A stretch of 64,000 nucleotides of DNA from an uncultured Bacteroidota bacterium (GTDB lineage: Bacteria > Bacteroidota > Bacteroidia > Flavobacteriales > Flavobacteriaceae). Of the stretch, positions 37,821 to 48,493 are shown one piece after another. Under the pieces are notes generated by a model. The model ran no database searches. It was given only the letters and a program-made list of their open reading frames with translations, and was not told the origin of the DNA. The position numbers and the translations under genes were made by a program. Every line of letters begins with the position of its first letter. Positions within the stretch are counted from its first letter, which is position 1. The DNA is taken from assembly GCA_902582405.1 (NCBI GenBank), contig CACHSA010000002.1, positions 62,001 to 126,000 of the forward strand, given 5' to 3'.

Positions 37821-39085
37821 GGAAGTTTAACTTTAATTCTTTTAATTCTTTTTTTGTCAACCGATTCGATTGTAAATTGAATTTTTTCAAATGATATTTT
37901 TTCTCTTATTCTTGGAAGTCTTTGTGAAATTTCGGTCAAAAAACCTCCTAAAGTCTCTGCTTCACCTCTTCTTTTTTCAAAATTCTCAATAGACAGAATT
38001 TTTGATACCCTGTAGAAATCATTCAGACTAATTTTTGCATTAAATAAATATACGTTGTTGTCAATCTTTGAATACTCTAGGCCTTCGTAGTCAAATTCAT
38101 CAGATATATCGCCTACAATTTCTTCAATTAAATCCTCTAATGTTACTAATCCGGATGTACCCCCATACTCATCAACAACCACAGCAATATGCATTTTCTT
38201 TGATTTGAATTCTTTGAATAAATCATCTAATTTTTTGTTTTCAGGAACAAAATACGCAGGTCTTAAAATTGAAACCCAATTGAATTTTTTTTCTTTAATG
38301 TGTGGTAAAAGGTCTTTAACATATAGTATCCCAATAATATAATCAAGTTGATTTTCAAATACTGGTATTCTAGAAAATCCATTTTCTATTAATCTAGGTA
38401 AAATTTTATCAAGAGATAAATTAGATGATAATGCAAAAATATCAACTCTTGGACACATAACTTGACTAATTTCAATATTCCCAAAGTTTACTATCCCTTT
38501 TAAAATCTTTTCCTCTTCTTCGGTTGTATCATTTTGTTTTGTTAATTCCAAAGCTTTTGATAATTCATCAACAGAGAAATTACCTCCTTTTTGACCAAAT
38601 CTTTTCTCAATTATGTTAGTTATAAAACTCATTGGTATAGTTAAGACAAATAATAAAAATTTGTCCAACCTGTAAATTATAGATGCTGTAAATCTTGCAA
38701 ATATTAAATTATTTCTGTTAGCAAATATCTTTGGTAAAATTTCACCAAAAATCAGAATAATAAAAGAAATCACTACAACCTCTATAAGCAAACTAAGAAG
38801 ATGGTTGTCTATTTTGGATAGATACACCTGACTTAAATTAGAAAATAAAAGAACTAAAGCAATATTTATGAAATTATTAGCAACAAGAATTGTTGCTAGT
38901 AGCCTTTTGGGTTTATTAAGGAGTTTTTCAATCAAACCTTTTTCCCTAGCAAAGTTATCCTGTATTGAATCTAATTGGGTTGAGGAAATAGAGAAAAAAG
39001 CCACTTCGGCTCCTGAAATAATCGCAGAACAAAACAATAAAAAAAATAATGTTATTGATTGAATTAAAATAATTGAGGTTAGCAA
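37817..39085 (-). CDS. gldE: Gliding motility-associated protein GldE (CNNM + CBS + CorC_HlyC)
   Basis: CNNM TM domain, CBS pair (VMCPRVDIFAL...GFSRIPVFENQLDYIIGILYVKDLL), VVDEYGGTSGLVTLEDLIEEIVGDI. Confidence 0.92.
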   Translation of the reverse strand: MLTSIILIQSITLFFLLFCSAIISGAEVAFFSISSTQLDSIQDNFAREKGLIEKLLNKPKRLLATILVANNFINIALVLLFSNLSQVYLSKIDNHLLSLLIEVVVISFIILIFGEILPKIFANRNNLIFARFTASIIYRLDKFLLFVLTIPMSFITNIIEKRFGQKGGNFSVDELSKALELTKQNDTTEEEEKILKGIVNFGNIEISQVMCPRVDIFALSSNLSLDKILPRLIENGFSRIPVFENQLDYIIGILYVKDLLPHIKEKKFNWVSILRPAYFVPENKKLDDLFKEFKSKKMHIAVVVDEYGGTSGLVTLEDLIEEIVGDISDEFDYEGLEYSKIDNNVYLFNAKISLNDFYRVSKILSIENFEKRRGEAETLGGFLTEISQRLPRIREKISFEKIQFTIESVDKKRIKRIKVKLP

Positions 39086-39111
39086 ACTTATTACTATATT
39101 ACTTAGTTGTA

Positions 39112-39516
39112 TTAGAAAGGTAAATCCTGACTTTCTGCATTAGATTGGTCATTTTCAGAGCTTTGAGATTCTGAATTCTTTTTGGTTGTCAAAAATGTGA
39201 ATTGATCTACGTTGATTTCTGAGGTATATCTATCGGTTCCATCTTCGGCTTTCCATTTTCGAGTTTTAATTTTCCCCTCAATATAAATTCTGTCTCCTTT
39301 ACTAAGGTACTTTAAACAAATTTCAGCAGCTTTATTTCTGACAACAATGTTGTGCCACTCGGTTTCAGTAATTTTTTCTCCTGTATCCTTTTTTGTGTAT
39401 GATTCATTCGTTGCAAGAGGAAAGCGGCCTATTGAACCTCCACCTTCAAAATGATGGATTTTTACGTCATCCCCAAGATTTCCAATTAACATCACTTTAT
39501 TTAAGGAACCACTCAT
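39112..39516 (-). CDS. ssb: Single-stranded DNA-binding protein
   Basis: MSGSLNKVMLIGNLGDDVKI...RFPLATNESYTKKDTGEKITETEWHNIVVRNKAAEICLKYLSKGDRIYIEGKI; acidic DLPF C-terminus. Confidence 0.97.
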   Translation of the reverse strand: MSGSLNKVMLIGNLGDDVKIHHFEGGGSIGRFPLATNESYTKKDTGEKITETEWHNIVVRNKAAEICLKYLSKGDRIYIEGKIKTRKWKAEDGTDRYTSEINVDQFTFLTTKKNSESQSSENDQSNAESQDLPF

Positions 39517-39533
39517 AGATATAATTTAAAAAC

Positions 39534-39541
39534 CAAATATA
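39534..39541 (-). promoter_or_regulatory. Putative -7 element (TATATTTG) upstream of ssb
   Basis: Minus-strand TATATTTG about 18 nt from the ssb ATG (39516). Confidence 0.4.
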
Positions 39542-39551
39542 ATAAAACTTG

Positions 39552-40589
39552 TTATGACTTTAAATGTTTATTTATAAAGTCAGAAATTACTACAGGTTTA
39601 GGTAAGTTTACAATTTCATTAATAGGAAGCGAATTTTTTATATAAACAGGTGAACTAAAAATCCAAAATTTGATTTTTAATATCTGATGGGTAAGGATTT
39701 GTTTAACATTTATTACTTCCAAAAATTTTGGTGGTTTTTTCATTTTATTGGTTAAAATGTTAAATTCTTTTTTGTTAACTATCTCATTCAATTTAGAATA
39801 TTCACCTTCAATTAATGGAAATTCATAAAGATTTTTCCATATGTCTGTTTTAACTCTCTTTCTAAAAATCAGCTTTTTGTTACTTACTATTACTATGTAA
39901 TTTAAATGTCTTTGTTTTTTTACAATTTTGGAGGTTTTTTGAGGATATGAAGAGACATCTCTCTTAAGATATGCTATACATTGTGAATTGAAAACGCAAG
40001 AATAACAGAGGGGTTTTTTGGGTAAACATTGTAAAGCACCGAATTCCATTAAAGCTTGATTAAAGTCCCCTGGGTTTAAATTACTAATTAATGATTTTAA
40101 TTTTTTTTTAAAAAAAAATAATGTGGTCTTTTGTTTTAAGTCTCTTTTGATTCCAAATAATCTAGATATAAATCTATGTACATTTCCATCTACAACAACT
40201 TCTTTTTCATCAAAGCAAATAGAAGATATAGCACTTGCAGTATAATCTCCAACTCCCTTAATTTTTAAAATTTCTCCGAAAGTGCTTGGGAAGATTGCAT
40301 TATTTTTTTTCACAATTATTTTGGCGGATTCTAGAAGGTTTGTTGCTCTTTTATAATATCCTAGACCTTGCCACAACTGTAAAACCTCATTTTCGGTTGC
40401 CATGGATAATTCAGTTAGAGAAGGGTATCTTGCTATGAATTTTTTGTAATAAGGTAGCCCTTGCTTTACTCTTGTTTGTTGAAGTATCACTTCAGATATC
40501 CAAATCTTATAGGGATCCTTTGTTTTTCTCCAAGGTAAATCCCTTTTATTCTTCTTATACCAATAAAATAATTTTGCTGAAAATTTCAT
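39552..40589 (-). CDS. mutY: A/G-specific adenine glycosylase
   Basis: YKKNKRDLPWRKTKDPYKIWISEVILQQTRVKQGLPYY; GVGDYTASAI HhH; C-X6-C-X2-C-X5-C FeS ligands (CLPKKPLCYSCVFNSQC). Confidence 0.95.
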   Translation of the reverse strand: MKFSAKLFYWYKKNKRDLPWRKTKDPYKIWISEVILQQTRVKQGLPYYKKFIARYPSLTELSMATENEVLQLWQGLGYYKRATNLLESAKIIVKKNNAIFPSTFGEILKIKGVGDYTASAISSICFDEKEVVVDGNVHRFISRLFGIKRDLKQKTTLFFFKKKLKSLISNLNPGDFNQALMEFGALQCLPKKPLCYSCVFNSQCIAYLKRDVSSYPQKTSKIVKKQRHLNYIVIVSNKKLIFRKRVKTDIWKNLYEFPLIEGEYSKLNEIVNKKEFNILTNKMKKPPKFLEVINVKQILTHQILKIKFWIFSSPVYIKNSLPINEIVNLPKPVVISDFINKHLKS

Positions 40590-40658
40590 TTCAAAAATAA
40601 TATCTATTATAGGAAATAATAATATTTATACAAAATCAAACATTGTGATTATTATTTT

Positions 40659-40666
40659 TATATTTG
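40659..40666 (+). promoter_or_regulatory. Putative -7 element (TATATTTG) upstream of the HU gene
   Basis: TATATTTG 34 nt upstream of ATG 40701. Confidence 0.4.
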
Positions 40667-40700
40667 CCATCAGAAAACAATAAACCATAACTTAAATTAT

Positions 40701-40988
40701 ATGACAAAAGCAGAAATTGTTTCTAATATTTCAGACAAATTAGGAATCGATAAAAGCGATGTTCAAATTACTATTGAAAAATTTATGGATGAAATAAAAG
40801 GTTCGCTAGAACATGGCAATAATGTCTATTTAAGAGGATTTGGTAGTTTCATTGTTAAAAGACGAGCTAAGAAAACTGGTAGAAACATATCTAAAAATAC
40901 AGCTGTGATTATTCCAGAGCACAATATACCCGCATTTAAACCCTCAAAGGTATTTATGAATGGTGTAAAATCTAAAGTAACTATATAG
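40701..40988 (+). CDS. hup: HU-family DNA-binding protein
   Basis: MTKAEIVSNISDKLGIDKSDVQITIEKFMDEIKGSL...VYLRGFGSFIVKRRAKKTGRNISKNTAVIIPEHNIPAFKPSK. Confidence 0.95.
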   Translation: MTKAEIVSNISDKLGIDKSDVQITIEKFMDEIKGSLEHGNNVYLRGFGSFIVKRRAKKTGRNISKNTAVIIPEHNIPAFKPSKVFMNGVKSKVTI

Positions 40989-40999
40989 AAATACTTAAT

Positions 41000-41089
41000 A
41001 TGCCAAGTGGTAAAAAAAGAAAGAGGCACAAAGTAGCAACTCATAAAAGAAAAAAAAGAAGGCGAGCTAATCGACATAAAAAGAAATAG
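41000..41089 (+). CDS. 29-aa highly basic small ribosomal-type protein (AURKAIP1/COX24-like)
   Basis: ATG at 41000: MPSGKKRKRHKVATHKRKKRRRANRHKKK*; not in the ORF track (too short); sits between HU and rng. Confidence 0.85.
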   Translation: MPSGKKRKRHKVATHKRKKRRRANRHKKK

Positions 41090-41178
41090 TGTTAGAAACA
41101 CTTAAAAATTGAATGTTCTTTGAAAATTTGGCTGAAAAAGCTAAATACGTAAAATAAAAATTTGTTTAATCGACGCTT

Positions 41179-42753
41179 ATGCGTCAAAAAATAATCGATG
41201 TGAATAAAGAATTGATAATACGATCAAATTCTTCAGCTGTTGACTTTGCCCTTTTAAAAGAAGGAAAATTAATTGAACTCAACAAAGAGACGGATAACAA
41301 TAAATTTTCTGTTGGTGATATTTTCTTTGCTAGAGTAAAAAAACCAATTTCTGGATTGAATGCAGCTTTTGTGAATATTGGCCATGAAAAGAATGGTTTT
41401 CTTCATTATCATGACTTAGGACCTCAACTTTTATCTCTTCTAAAATTTGTCAAGCTTTTGAATTCAGGTAAAATCAAAAACTTTATGCTTGACGGTTTTG
41501 ACTTAGAAAAAGATATTGAAAAAAATGGTAAGGTTATAGATTTGCTTAAACCTAATCAATTTATTTTGGTTCAGATAATTAAAGAACCCATTTCAACGAA
41601 AGGTCCAAGGATATCCTGTGAAATTTCGTTAGCGGGAAGATATATGGTTCTAATTCCTTTTTCTGATCGGGTTTCTATTTCTCAAAAGATTGAAAGTAAA
41701 GAAGAAAGAACCCGTCTAAAACGACTAGTAAACAGCATTAAGCCTAAAAACTTTGGGGTTATTGTAAGAACCGTTGCAAAAGAGAAAAAAGTTGCTGAAT
41801 TAGATTCTGATTTACAAAGTCTTGTAAATAGGTGGATTAAACTTTGCAAGAGTATTCGTAACATCAACAAGTGCCCTCACAAAGTGTTAAGTGAAATAAA
41901 TAGAACTTCGTCTATATTGAGGGACATTTTTGATGACAGCTTTAAGGGAATCTATGTGGATGATAAAATCCTTTTGCATGAAGTAAAAGAATATTTAGAT
42001 TCCATTGCCCCAAAAAAAATCAATATTGTAAGTCTTTACAACGACTCTGTCCCTATTTTCGAAAAGTTTGGAATTGAAAGACAAATAAAGACTTCATTTG
42101 GCAAAACTGTTTCTATGAAAAAAGGAGCATACCTAGTTATAGAGCATACTGAGGCATTACATGTAATTGATGTAAATAGTGGAAATAGATCCAATAGAGA
42201 AAAAAGTCAGGAAGAAACCGCTTTCGAAGTAAACATGATATCTGCTACTGAGATTGCAAGGCAACTCAGGTTAAGAGATATGGGTGGTATAATAGTTATT
42301 GATTTTATTGATTTATCATCTAGTGAAAATAGAAAAAAACTTTTCACACACTTGAAGGAAGAAATGAGTAAAGATAGAACTAAACACAAAATTCTTCCTC
42401 CATCAAAATTTGGACTTATTCAAGTAACTCGTCAGAGGGTTAGACCAGAACTAAACATTAAAACTTTAGAACCTAATCCAAATTATAATAATGAGGTAGA
42501 AGCTCCAATAGTTATGATAGATAAAATAAATTCAGAACTTAATAGTATATTGAATCATCCTAAGCATAAAAAGAAAAAGATATACTTACATGTTCATCCT
42601 TTTGTTGCAGCATACTTAAGTCAAGGTATTACGTCAATAAAATTTAAATGGTGGATAAAATTTAAAAAAAGAATTAATGTAATTCCAAGAGATGCCTATC
42701 AATATTTGCAATATAAATTTAGAGACGAAAAAAACAGAACTTTAAGAATTTGA
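41179..42753 (+). CDS. rng: Ribonuclease E/G (RNase G)
   Basis: S1-like N-terminus; HTEALHVIDVNSGNRSNREKSQEETAFEVNMISATEIARQLRLRDMGGIIVIDFIDL. Confidence 0.96.
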   Translation: MRQKIIDVNKELIIRSNSSAVDFALLKEGKLIELNKETDNNKFSVGDIFFARVKKPISGLNAAFVNIGHEKNGFLHYHDLGPQLLSLLKFVKLLNSGKIKNFMLDGFDLEKDIEKNGKVIDLLKPNQFILVQIIKEPISTKGPRISCEISLAGRYMVLIPFSDRVSISQKIESKEERTRLKRLVNSIKPKNFGVIVRTVAKEKKVAELDSDLQSLVNRWIKLCKSIRNINKCPHKVLSEINRTSSILRDIFDDSFKGIYVDDKILLHEVKEYLDSIAPKKINIVSLYNDSVPIFEKFGIERQIKTSFGKTVSMKKGAYLVIEHTEALHVIDVNSGNRSNREKSQEETAFEVNMISATEIARQLRLRDMGGIIVIDFIDLSSSENRKKLFTHLKEEMSKDRTKHKILPPSKFGLIQVTRQRVRPELNIKTLEPNPNYNNEVEAPIVMIDKINSELNSILNHPKHKKKKIYLHVHPFVAAYLSQGITSIKFKWWIKFKKRINVIPRDAYQYLQYKFRDEKNRTLRI

Positions 42754-42797
42754 AAAACATGCGGTACCATAGTTGGTATCGCATTTTTTTTTACATA

Positions 42798-43274
42798 ATG
42801 AAAGAGAAAAACTCATATACCGAAATTTTAATTAAGCTTGAAAGGTATTGTAAATATCAAGATAGATGCAAATCTGAAATTGAAAATAAATTAAAAAAAC
42901 TAGAAGCAACGGAAAAAATAAAAGATTCAATAATTAGTGAACTTTCTGAAAAAAATTATTTCGATAACATGAGGTTTTCTTGCGAATACGCCATTGGCAA
43001 ATTTAGAAACAACCTTTGGGGAAGAATCAAAATCAGATATAACTTGAAGTGTAAACTTATTGAAAAAAAGGTAATCGATGAAGCCTTAAAAAAAATACCT
43101 GAAGATGAATATATATTAACTTTTAACAAAATGGCGATGAATGAGTGGACTAATAGATCCCAATTAGATTCTACTACTAGAATAAGGAGGTTTTACAAAA
43201 CTCTTCAAAGTAGAGGTTGGGAATTTGATTTAATTAAGAACTTTTTATTTAAAATCAGAAAAGATAAATTTTAA
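42798..43274 (+). CDS. recX: Regulatory protein RecX
   Basis: LERYCKYQDRCKSEIENKL..., YFDNMRFSCEYAIGKFRNNLWGRIKIRYNLKCKLI; ATG 42798 preferred to upstream start at 42750. Confidence 0.85.
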   Translation: MKEKNSYTEILIKLERYCKYQDRCKSEIENKLKKLEATEKIKDSIISELSEKNYFDNMRFSCEYAIGKFRNNLWGRIKIRYNLKCKLIEKKVIDEALKKIPEDEYILTFNKMAMNEWTNRSQLDSTTRIRRFYKTLQSRGWEFDLIKNFLFKIRKDKF

Positions 43275-43555
43275 TCAATTAGAACTTTAATTGAATTTTT
43301 TTTCATCTCCACTAAGCCTGAATTGATCTGCAGTAATGTTTTCTTCCTGTCTTTTTTTATGTTGTATAAATCTCCATAAGATTTATCATTTAGAGAAATT
43401 TCTCCTTCTATTATTATTTCACCTTTTTTAAGTGTAGAAACAATTGGGGCATGGTTTTTTAGTATTTGAAAAGAGCCATCTGTCCCAGGAAAAATTATAG
43501 AATTAATATTCCCGGTTAGCAATTTACAATCTATTGAAAAAATCTCAATTAGCAT
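43271..43555 (-). CDS. atpC: F1 ATP synthase epsilon subunit
   Basis: Short epsilon N-domain (INSIIFPGTDGSFQILKNHAPIVSTLKKGEI), directly downstream of atpD. Confidence 0.92.
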   Translation of the reverse strand: MLIEIFSIDCKLLTGNINSIIFPGTDGSFQILKNHAPIVSTLKKGEIIIEGEISLNDKSYGDLYNIKKDRKKTLLQINSGLVEMKKNSIKVLID

Positions 43556-43556
43556 A

Positions 43557-45146
<1,590 letters not shown>

Positions 45147-45173
45147 TTATTAAAATAAATTGTCAATTAAAGT

Positions 45174-46241
45174 TTGATTAGTTTTAAAGTAAAAAAAGTG
45201 GAAAAAAAGTTTTACAGTTTCATAAGAATTATTTCAACATTTTACAACAATTTTTTTTTTAAAAAACTTACTATAATCGGTAAAGAAAAAATACCAAATG
45301 ATGGGGCAATTATTTTTTCTCCAAACCATCAGTCAGCTTTATTAGACCCTTTACTAATAGGATCCACATGTGGTAAAAGACTCTATTCATTAACAAGAAG
45401 TGATGTGTTTAGAAAACCTTTTTTATGGGTTTTAAATGCAATGCAAACGATACCTGTTTACAGAATGAGGGATGGTTTTGAAAAATTACACCAAAATAAG
45501 AAAGTCTTTGAAAAGTGTTATGAGTTGTTAAAAGTCAAAAATAACTTACTGATTTTTTCAGAAGGAAAACATCATGATGAATATTACTTAATGCCAATTT
45601 CTAAAGGAAGTTCAAGAATTGGCTTGGAAGGTTTAAAAAAATTTCCAAACACAATAATTTATCTTCAAGCAGTTGGAATAAATTATGGGAGTCATAAACA
45701 CCCATATCATAATTGCACAATTGTGTATGGCGACCCAATTAAATTAAATGAATTTATTAATCTTTATGAAAAAAAACCAATTAAAACGCTTAACAGAGTC
45801 AGATTAAAATTAGAGAGAGAAATGAAAAAATGTCTCTGGTTGCCTAACTACTCCAAAGAATACTTTATAAAGAAAAATTTGATAAATTTTAAAAACACTA
45901 AACATGAATTTAATTTACTAAAAAAGAAAATTAGCCTTGAGGGTAATAAACTAAAAAATAACAATTCTAAAACAATTATTGACGAAATAGCGATTGCATT
46001 TTTTTCAATATTTAATCTGATTCCTTTAATGCTGATTCATTCAGCCTTAAAAAAAATTAATGATAGGGTTTTTCACCTCTCTGCTAAATATTTGATAGGA
46101 TTTTTTATTTTTCCTTTGTGGTGGACAATTGTATTTATAGTTTCAGTCAATTTTTTTAACATCACATTAAGCATTGCAATTATTTTGTTTCTGGTATTGT
46201 TTTTGTTTTTTAGACAGTTTTTAATTATAAAAAATAAATAA
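45174..46241 (+). CDS. 1-acyl-sn-glycerol-3-phosphate acyltransferase-like (PlsC domain) membrane protein
   Basis: FSPNHQSALLDPLLIG (NHxxxxD) and FSEGKHHDEYYLMPISKGSSRI; C-terminal TMs. Exact start uncertain (TTG 45174 or GTG 45198). Confidence 0.85.
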   Translation: MISFKVKKVEKKFYSFIRIISTFYNNFFFKKLTIIGKEKIPNDGAIIFSPNHQSALLDPLLIGSTCGKRLYSLTRSDVFRKPFLWVLNAMQTIPVYRMRDGFEKLHQNKKVFEKCYELLKVKNNLLIFSEGKHHDEYYLMPISKGSSRIGLEGLKKFPNTIIYLQAVGINYGSHKHPYHNCTIVYGDPIKLNEFINLYEKKPIKTLNRVRLKLEREMKKCLWLPNYSKEYFIKKNLINFKNTKHEFNLLKKKISLEGNKLKNNNSKTIIDEIAIAFFSIFNLIPLMLIHSALKKINDRVFHLSAKYLIGFFIFPLWWTIVFIVSVNFFNITLSIAIILFLVLFLFFRQFLIIKNK

Positions 46242-46409
46242 CGATAGTTTTTTGCTATCAAATTGGCAAAAAAATACTTTTTTTAATTTTTTTTCTCTAC
46301 ATATATTTATATATTATAATTTAATCTTATGTTTAATTTTTCCCCATAGTTTTATGTTATATTAATTGCTGGTTGATTCAAACGCTTTATAAATACATAT
46401 CTTTACAAA

Positions 46410-47372
46410 ATGTTTGATGTTATAATAATTGGTGCTGGTCCTATAGGTTTAGCGTGTAGTGTTGAAGCTAAAAAAAGAAATTTGAAGAGTTTAATTTTGG
46501 AAAAAGGAGTCTTGGTGAATTCCATTTACAATTATCCACAAAACATGACTTTTTTTTCTACATCAGATAAGCTTGAGATAGGGGAAATTCCATTTATTTC
46601 TCAAAACCCAAAACCCACACGCCCTGAAGCATTAGAGTATTATAGAAGAGTATGTACATCATGGGATTTGGAGGTGAATTTATACGAAACTGTAAAGGAA
46701 GTAAATGTTCAATCTGAAATATTTAATATTAAAACAGATAAATCAAATTATAAATCAAAAAATATTATAATTGCAACCGGCTTTTATGACATCCCCTTTC
46801 CTTTAAATATAAAAGGAGAAAATCTTTCAAAGGTCTCTCACTACTATTCGGAACCTCACCCCTATTTTGGAATGAACCTTGCAATTGTGGGTGCTGCGAA
46901 TTCAGCTGTAGATGCAGCATTAGAAACGTTTAGAAAAGGAGCTAAAAGTGTTACAATGATAGTTAGAGAAAAAAATATTAGAGAAAATGTAAAATATTGG
47001 TCCAAGCCAGACATAGAGAATCGAATAAAGGAAGGATCCATTAAAGCTTTATTTAATTCTGAAATTATAGAAATTCAAAACGAATATATTATTGTCAAAA
47101 AAGGTAAGGAAAACACTAAACTAAAAAATGATTTTGTTTTAGCTATGACTGGCTATCAGCCAAATTTCGAGCTTTTAAAGTCGGTTGGAATAAAATTTAA
47201 AAAGGACAAATACTCTAGCCCATACTACAACTCAAATACAATGGAATCAAACGTAAATGGTGTTTACCTTGCTGGAGTAATTTGTGGAGGGTATCAAACT
47301 AATAAGTGGTTTATAGAAAATTCCAGAATTCATGCTTGTCAAATAATTAATCATATTAAAGATAAGGCATGA
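46410..47372 (+). CDS. ypdA: YpdA-family bacillithiol disulfide reductase
   Basis: FDVIIIGAGPIGLACSVEAKKRNLKSLILEKG; TGFYDIP; NLAIVGAANSAVDAALE; GVYLAGVICGG. Confidence 0.9.
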   Translation: MFDVIIIGAGPIGLACSVEAKKRNLKSLILEKGVLVNSIYNYPQNMTFFSTSDKLEIGEIPFISQNPKPTRPEALEYYRRVCTSWDLEVNLYETVKEVNVQSEIFNIKTDKSNYKSKNIIIATGFYDIPFPLNIKGENLSKVSHYYSEPHPYFGMNLAIVGAANSAVDAALETFRKGAKSVTMIVREKNIRENVKYWSKPDIENRIKEGSIKALFNSEIIEIQNEYIIVKKGKENTKLKNDFVLAMTGYQPNFELLKSVGIKFKKDKYSSPYYNSNTMESNVNGVYLAGVICGGYQTNKWFIENSRIHACQIINHIKDKA

Positions 47373-48493
47373 ATATTTTAATCGCACCAGATTCATTTAA
47401 GGAGTGTTTAAATGCAAAGAAAGTAGCTAGATCAATTGCGAAAGGTATTAACAAAATAAACCCTAACCATAATATTGAGGAAATCCCAATTTCTGACGGT
47501 GGGGAGGGTTCCATTGATTTTTTAAAAAAAAACTGTGATGGAAAGGCTGTTAAACATGAAACTGAAAACGCTATTGGGAATAAAATTTTAAGTGAATATT
47601 ATAAGTTTAGAAATTCAAAAAAAGCTTGGGTTGAACTGTCTAAAGCATCAGGATTATCACTGATAGCAAAAAAAAACAGGAATCCTGGTCTTACATCTAC
47701 ATATGGCACTGGATTATCAATAAATCATGCAATTCAAAGTGGATGTTCAGAGATAATTTTAAGCCTTGGTGGAAGTGCAACCAATGACGCAGGTGCAGGT
47801 ATTTTCCAGGCACTAGGTGGAAAGCTTTTAGATGAGAACAACAATCAGATAGAAAAAGGGTGTGAGTCTCTATTTAAAATAAAACAAATAAAAATCCCTG
47901 AATATTTAAATGACATAAAATTTCAAGTCACCTATGATGTGTCAAATCCTTTGCTTGGCCTCAATGGAGCAACAAAGACTTATTCAAAACAAAAAGGGGC
48001 TACCTTAGATCAAATAGAGAAATTAGAAAAGAATATTTTATATTTCTCTCAAATAATAAAAAAAGATTTAAAAATTGATATAACTAAAATCAAGGGGGGA
48101 GGGTCAGCTGGAGGAACAGCCGCCGGTTTGTATGGTCTTCTAGGAGCCAAGCTCAAAAATGGGTTCAAATTGATATCTGGACTGGTAAATCTCGAAGATA
48201 AGGTGAAGTCATCGGACATCATTTTTACTGCTGAAGGGAAACTAGATTATCAATCATTAAATGGAAAAGTCCCTATTGAGTTAGGAAAATTAGCTAAAAA
48301 ACACAAAAAGACACTCATATGCTTGGCTGGGAGCATTGAGCCTCCATACGAAGATTTTTACAAAAACGGGGTTACAGCAATTTTCAATATTCAAAATAAA
48401 CCGATTTCGTTAGAAGAATCTATGAAAGAGGCTGAAAATCAAATTTCAGATATATCTAGCAGAGTATTTTCATTTCTTGAAAAAGTTCAATAA
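47369..48493 (+). CDS. Glycerate kinase (GlxK/GarK type)
   Basis: MNILIAPDSFKECLNAKKVARSIAKGI; PISDGGEGS; LGGSATNDAGAGIFQALGG; KGGGSAGGTAAGL. Confidence 0.95.
   Translation: MNILIAPDSFKECLNAKKVARSIAKGINKINPNHNIEEIPISDGGEGSIDFLKKNCDGKAVKHETENAIGNKILSEYYKFRNSKKAWVELSKASGLSLIAKKNRNPGLTSTYGTGLSINHAIQSGCSEIILSLGGSATNDAGAGIFQALGGKLLDENNNQIEKGCESLFKIKQIKIPEYLNDIKFQVTYDVSNPLLGLNGATKTYSKQKGATLDQIEKLEKNILYFSQIIKKDLKIDITKIKGGGSAGGTAAGLYGLLGAKLKNGFKLISGLVNLEDKVKSSDIIFTAEGKLDYQSLNGKVPIELGKLAKKHKKTLICLAGSIEPPYEDFYKNGVTAIFNIQNKPISLEESMKEAENQISDISSRVFSFLEKVQ

Noticed and set aside
46243-46259. Hairpin GATAG-TTTTTTG-CTATC after the PlsC-like gene as a terminator
   Set aside because: Only a 5-bp AT-rich stem; too weak to list as a feature.
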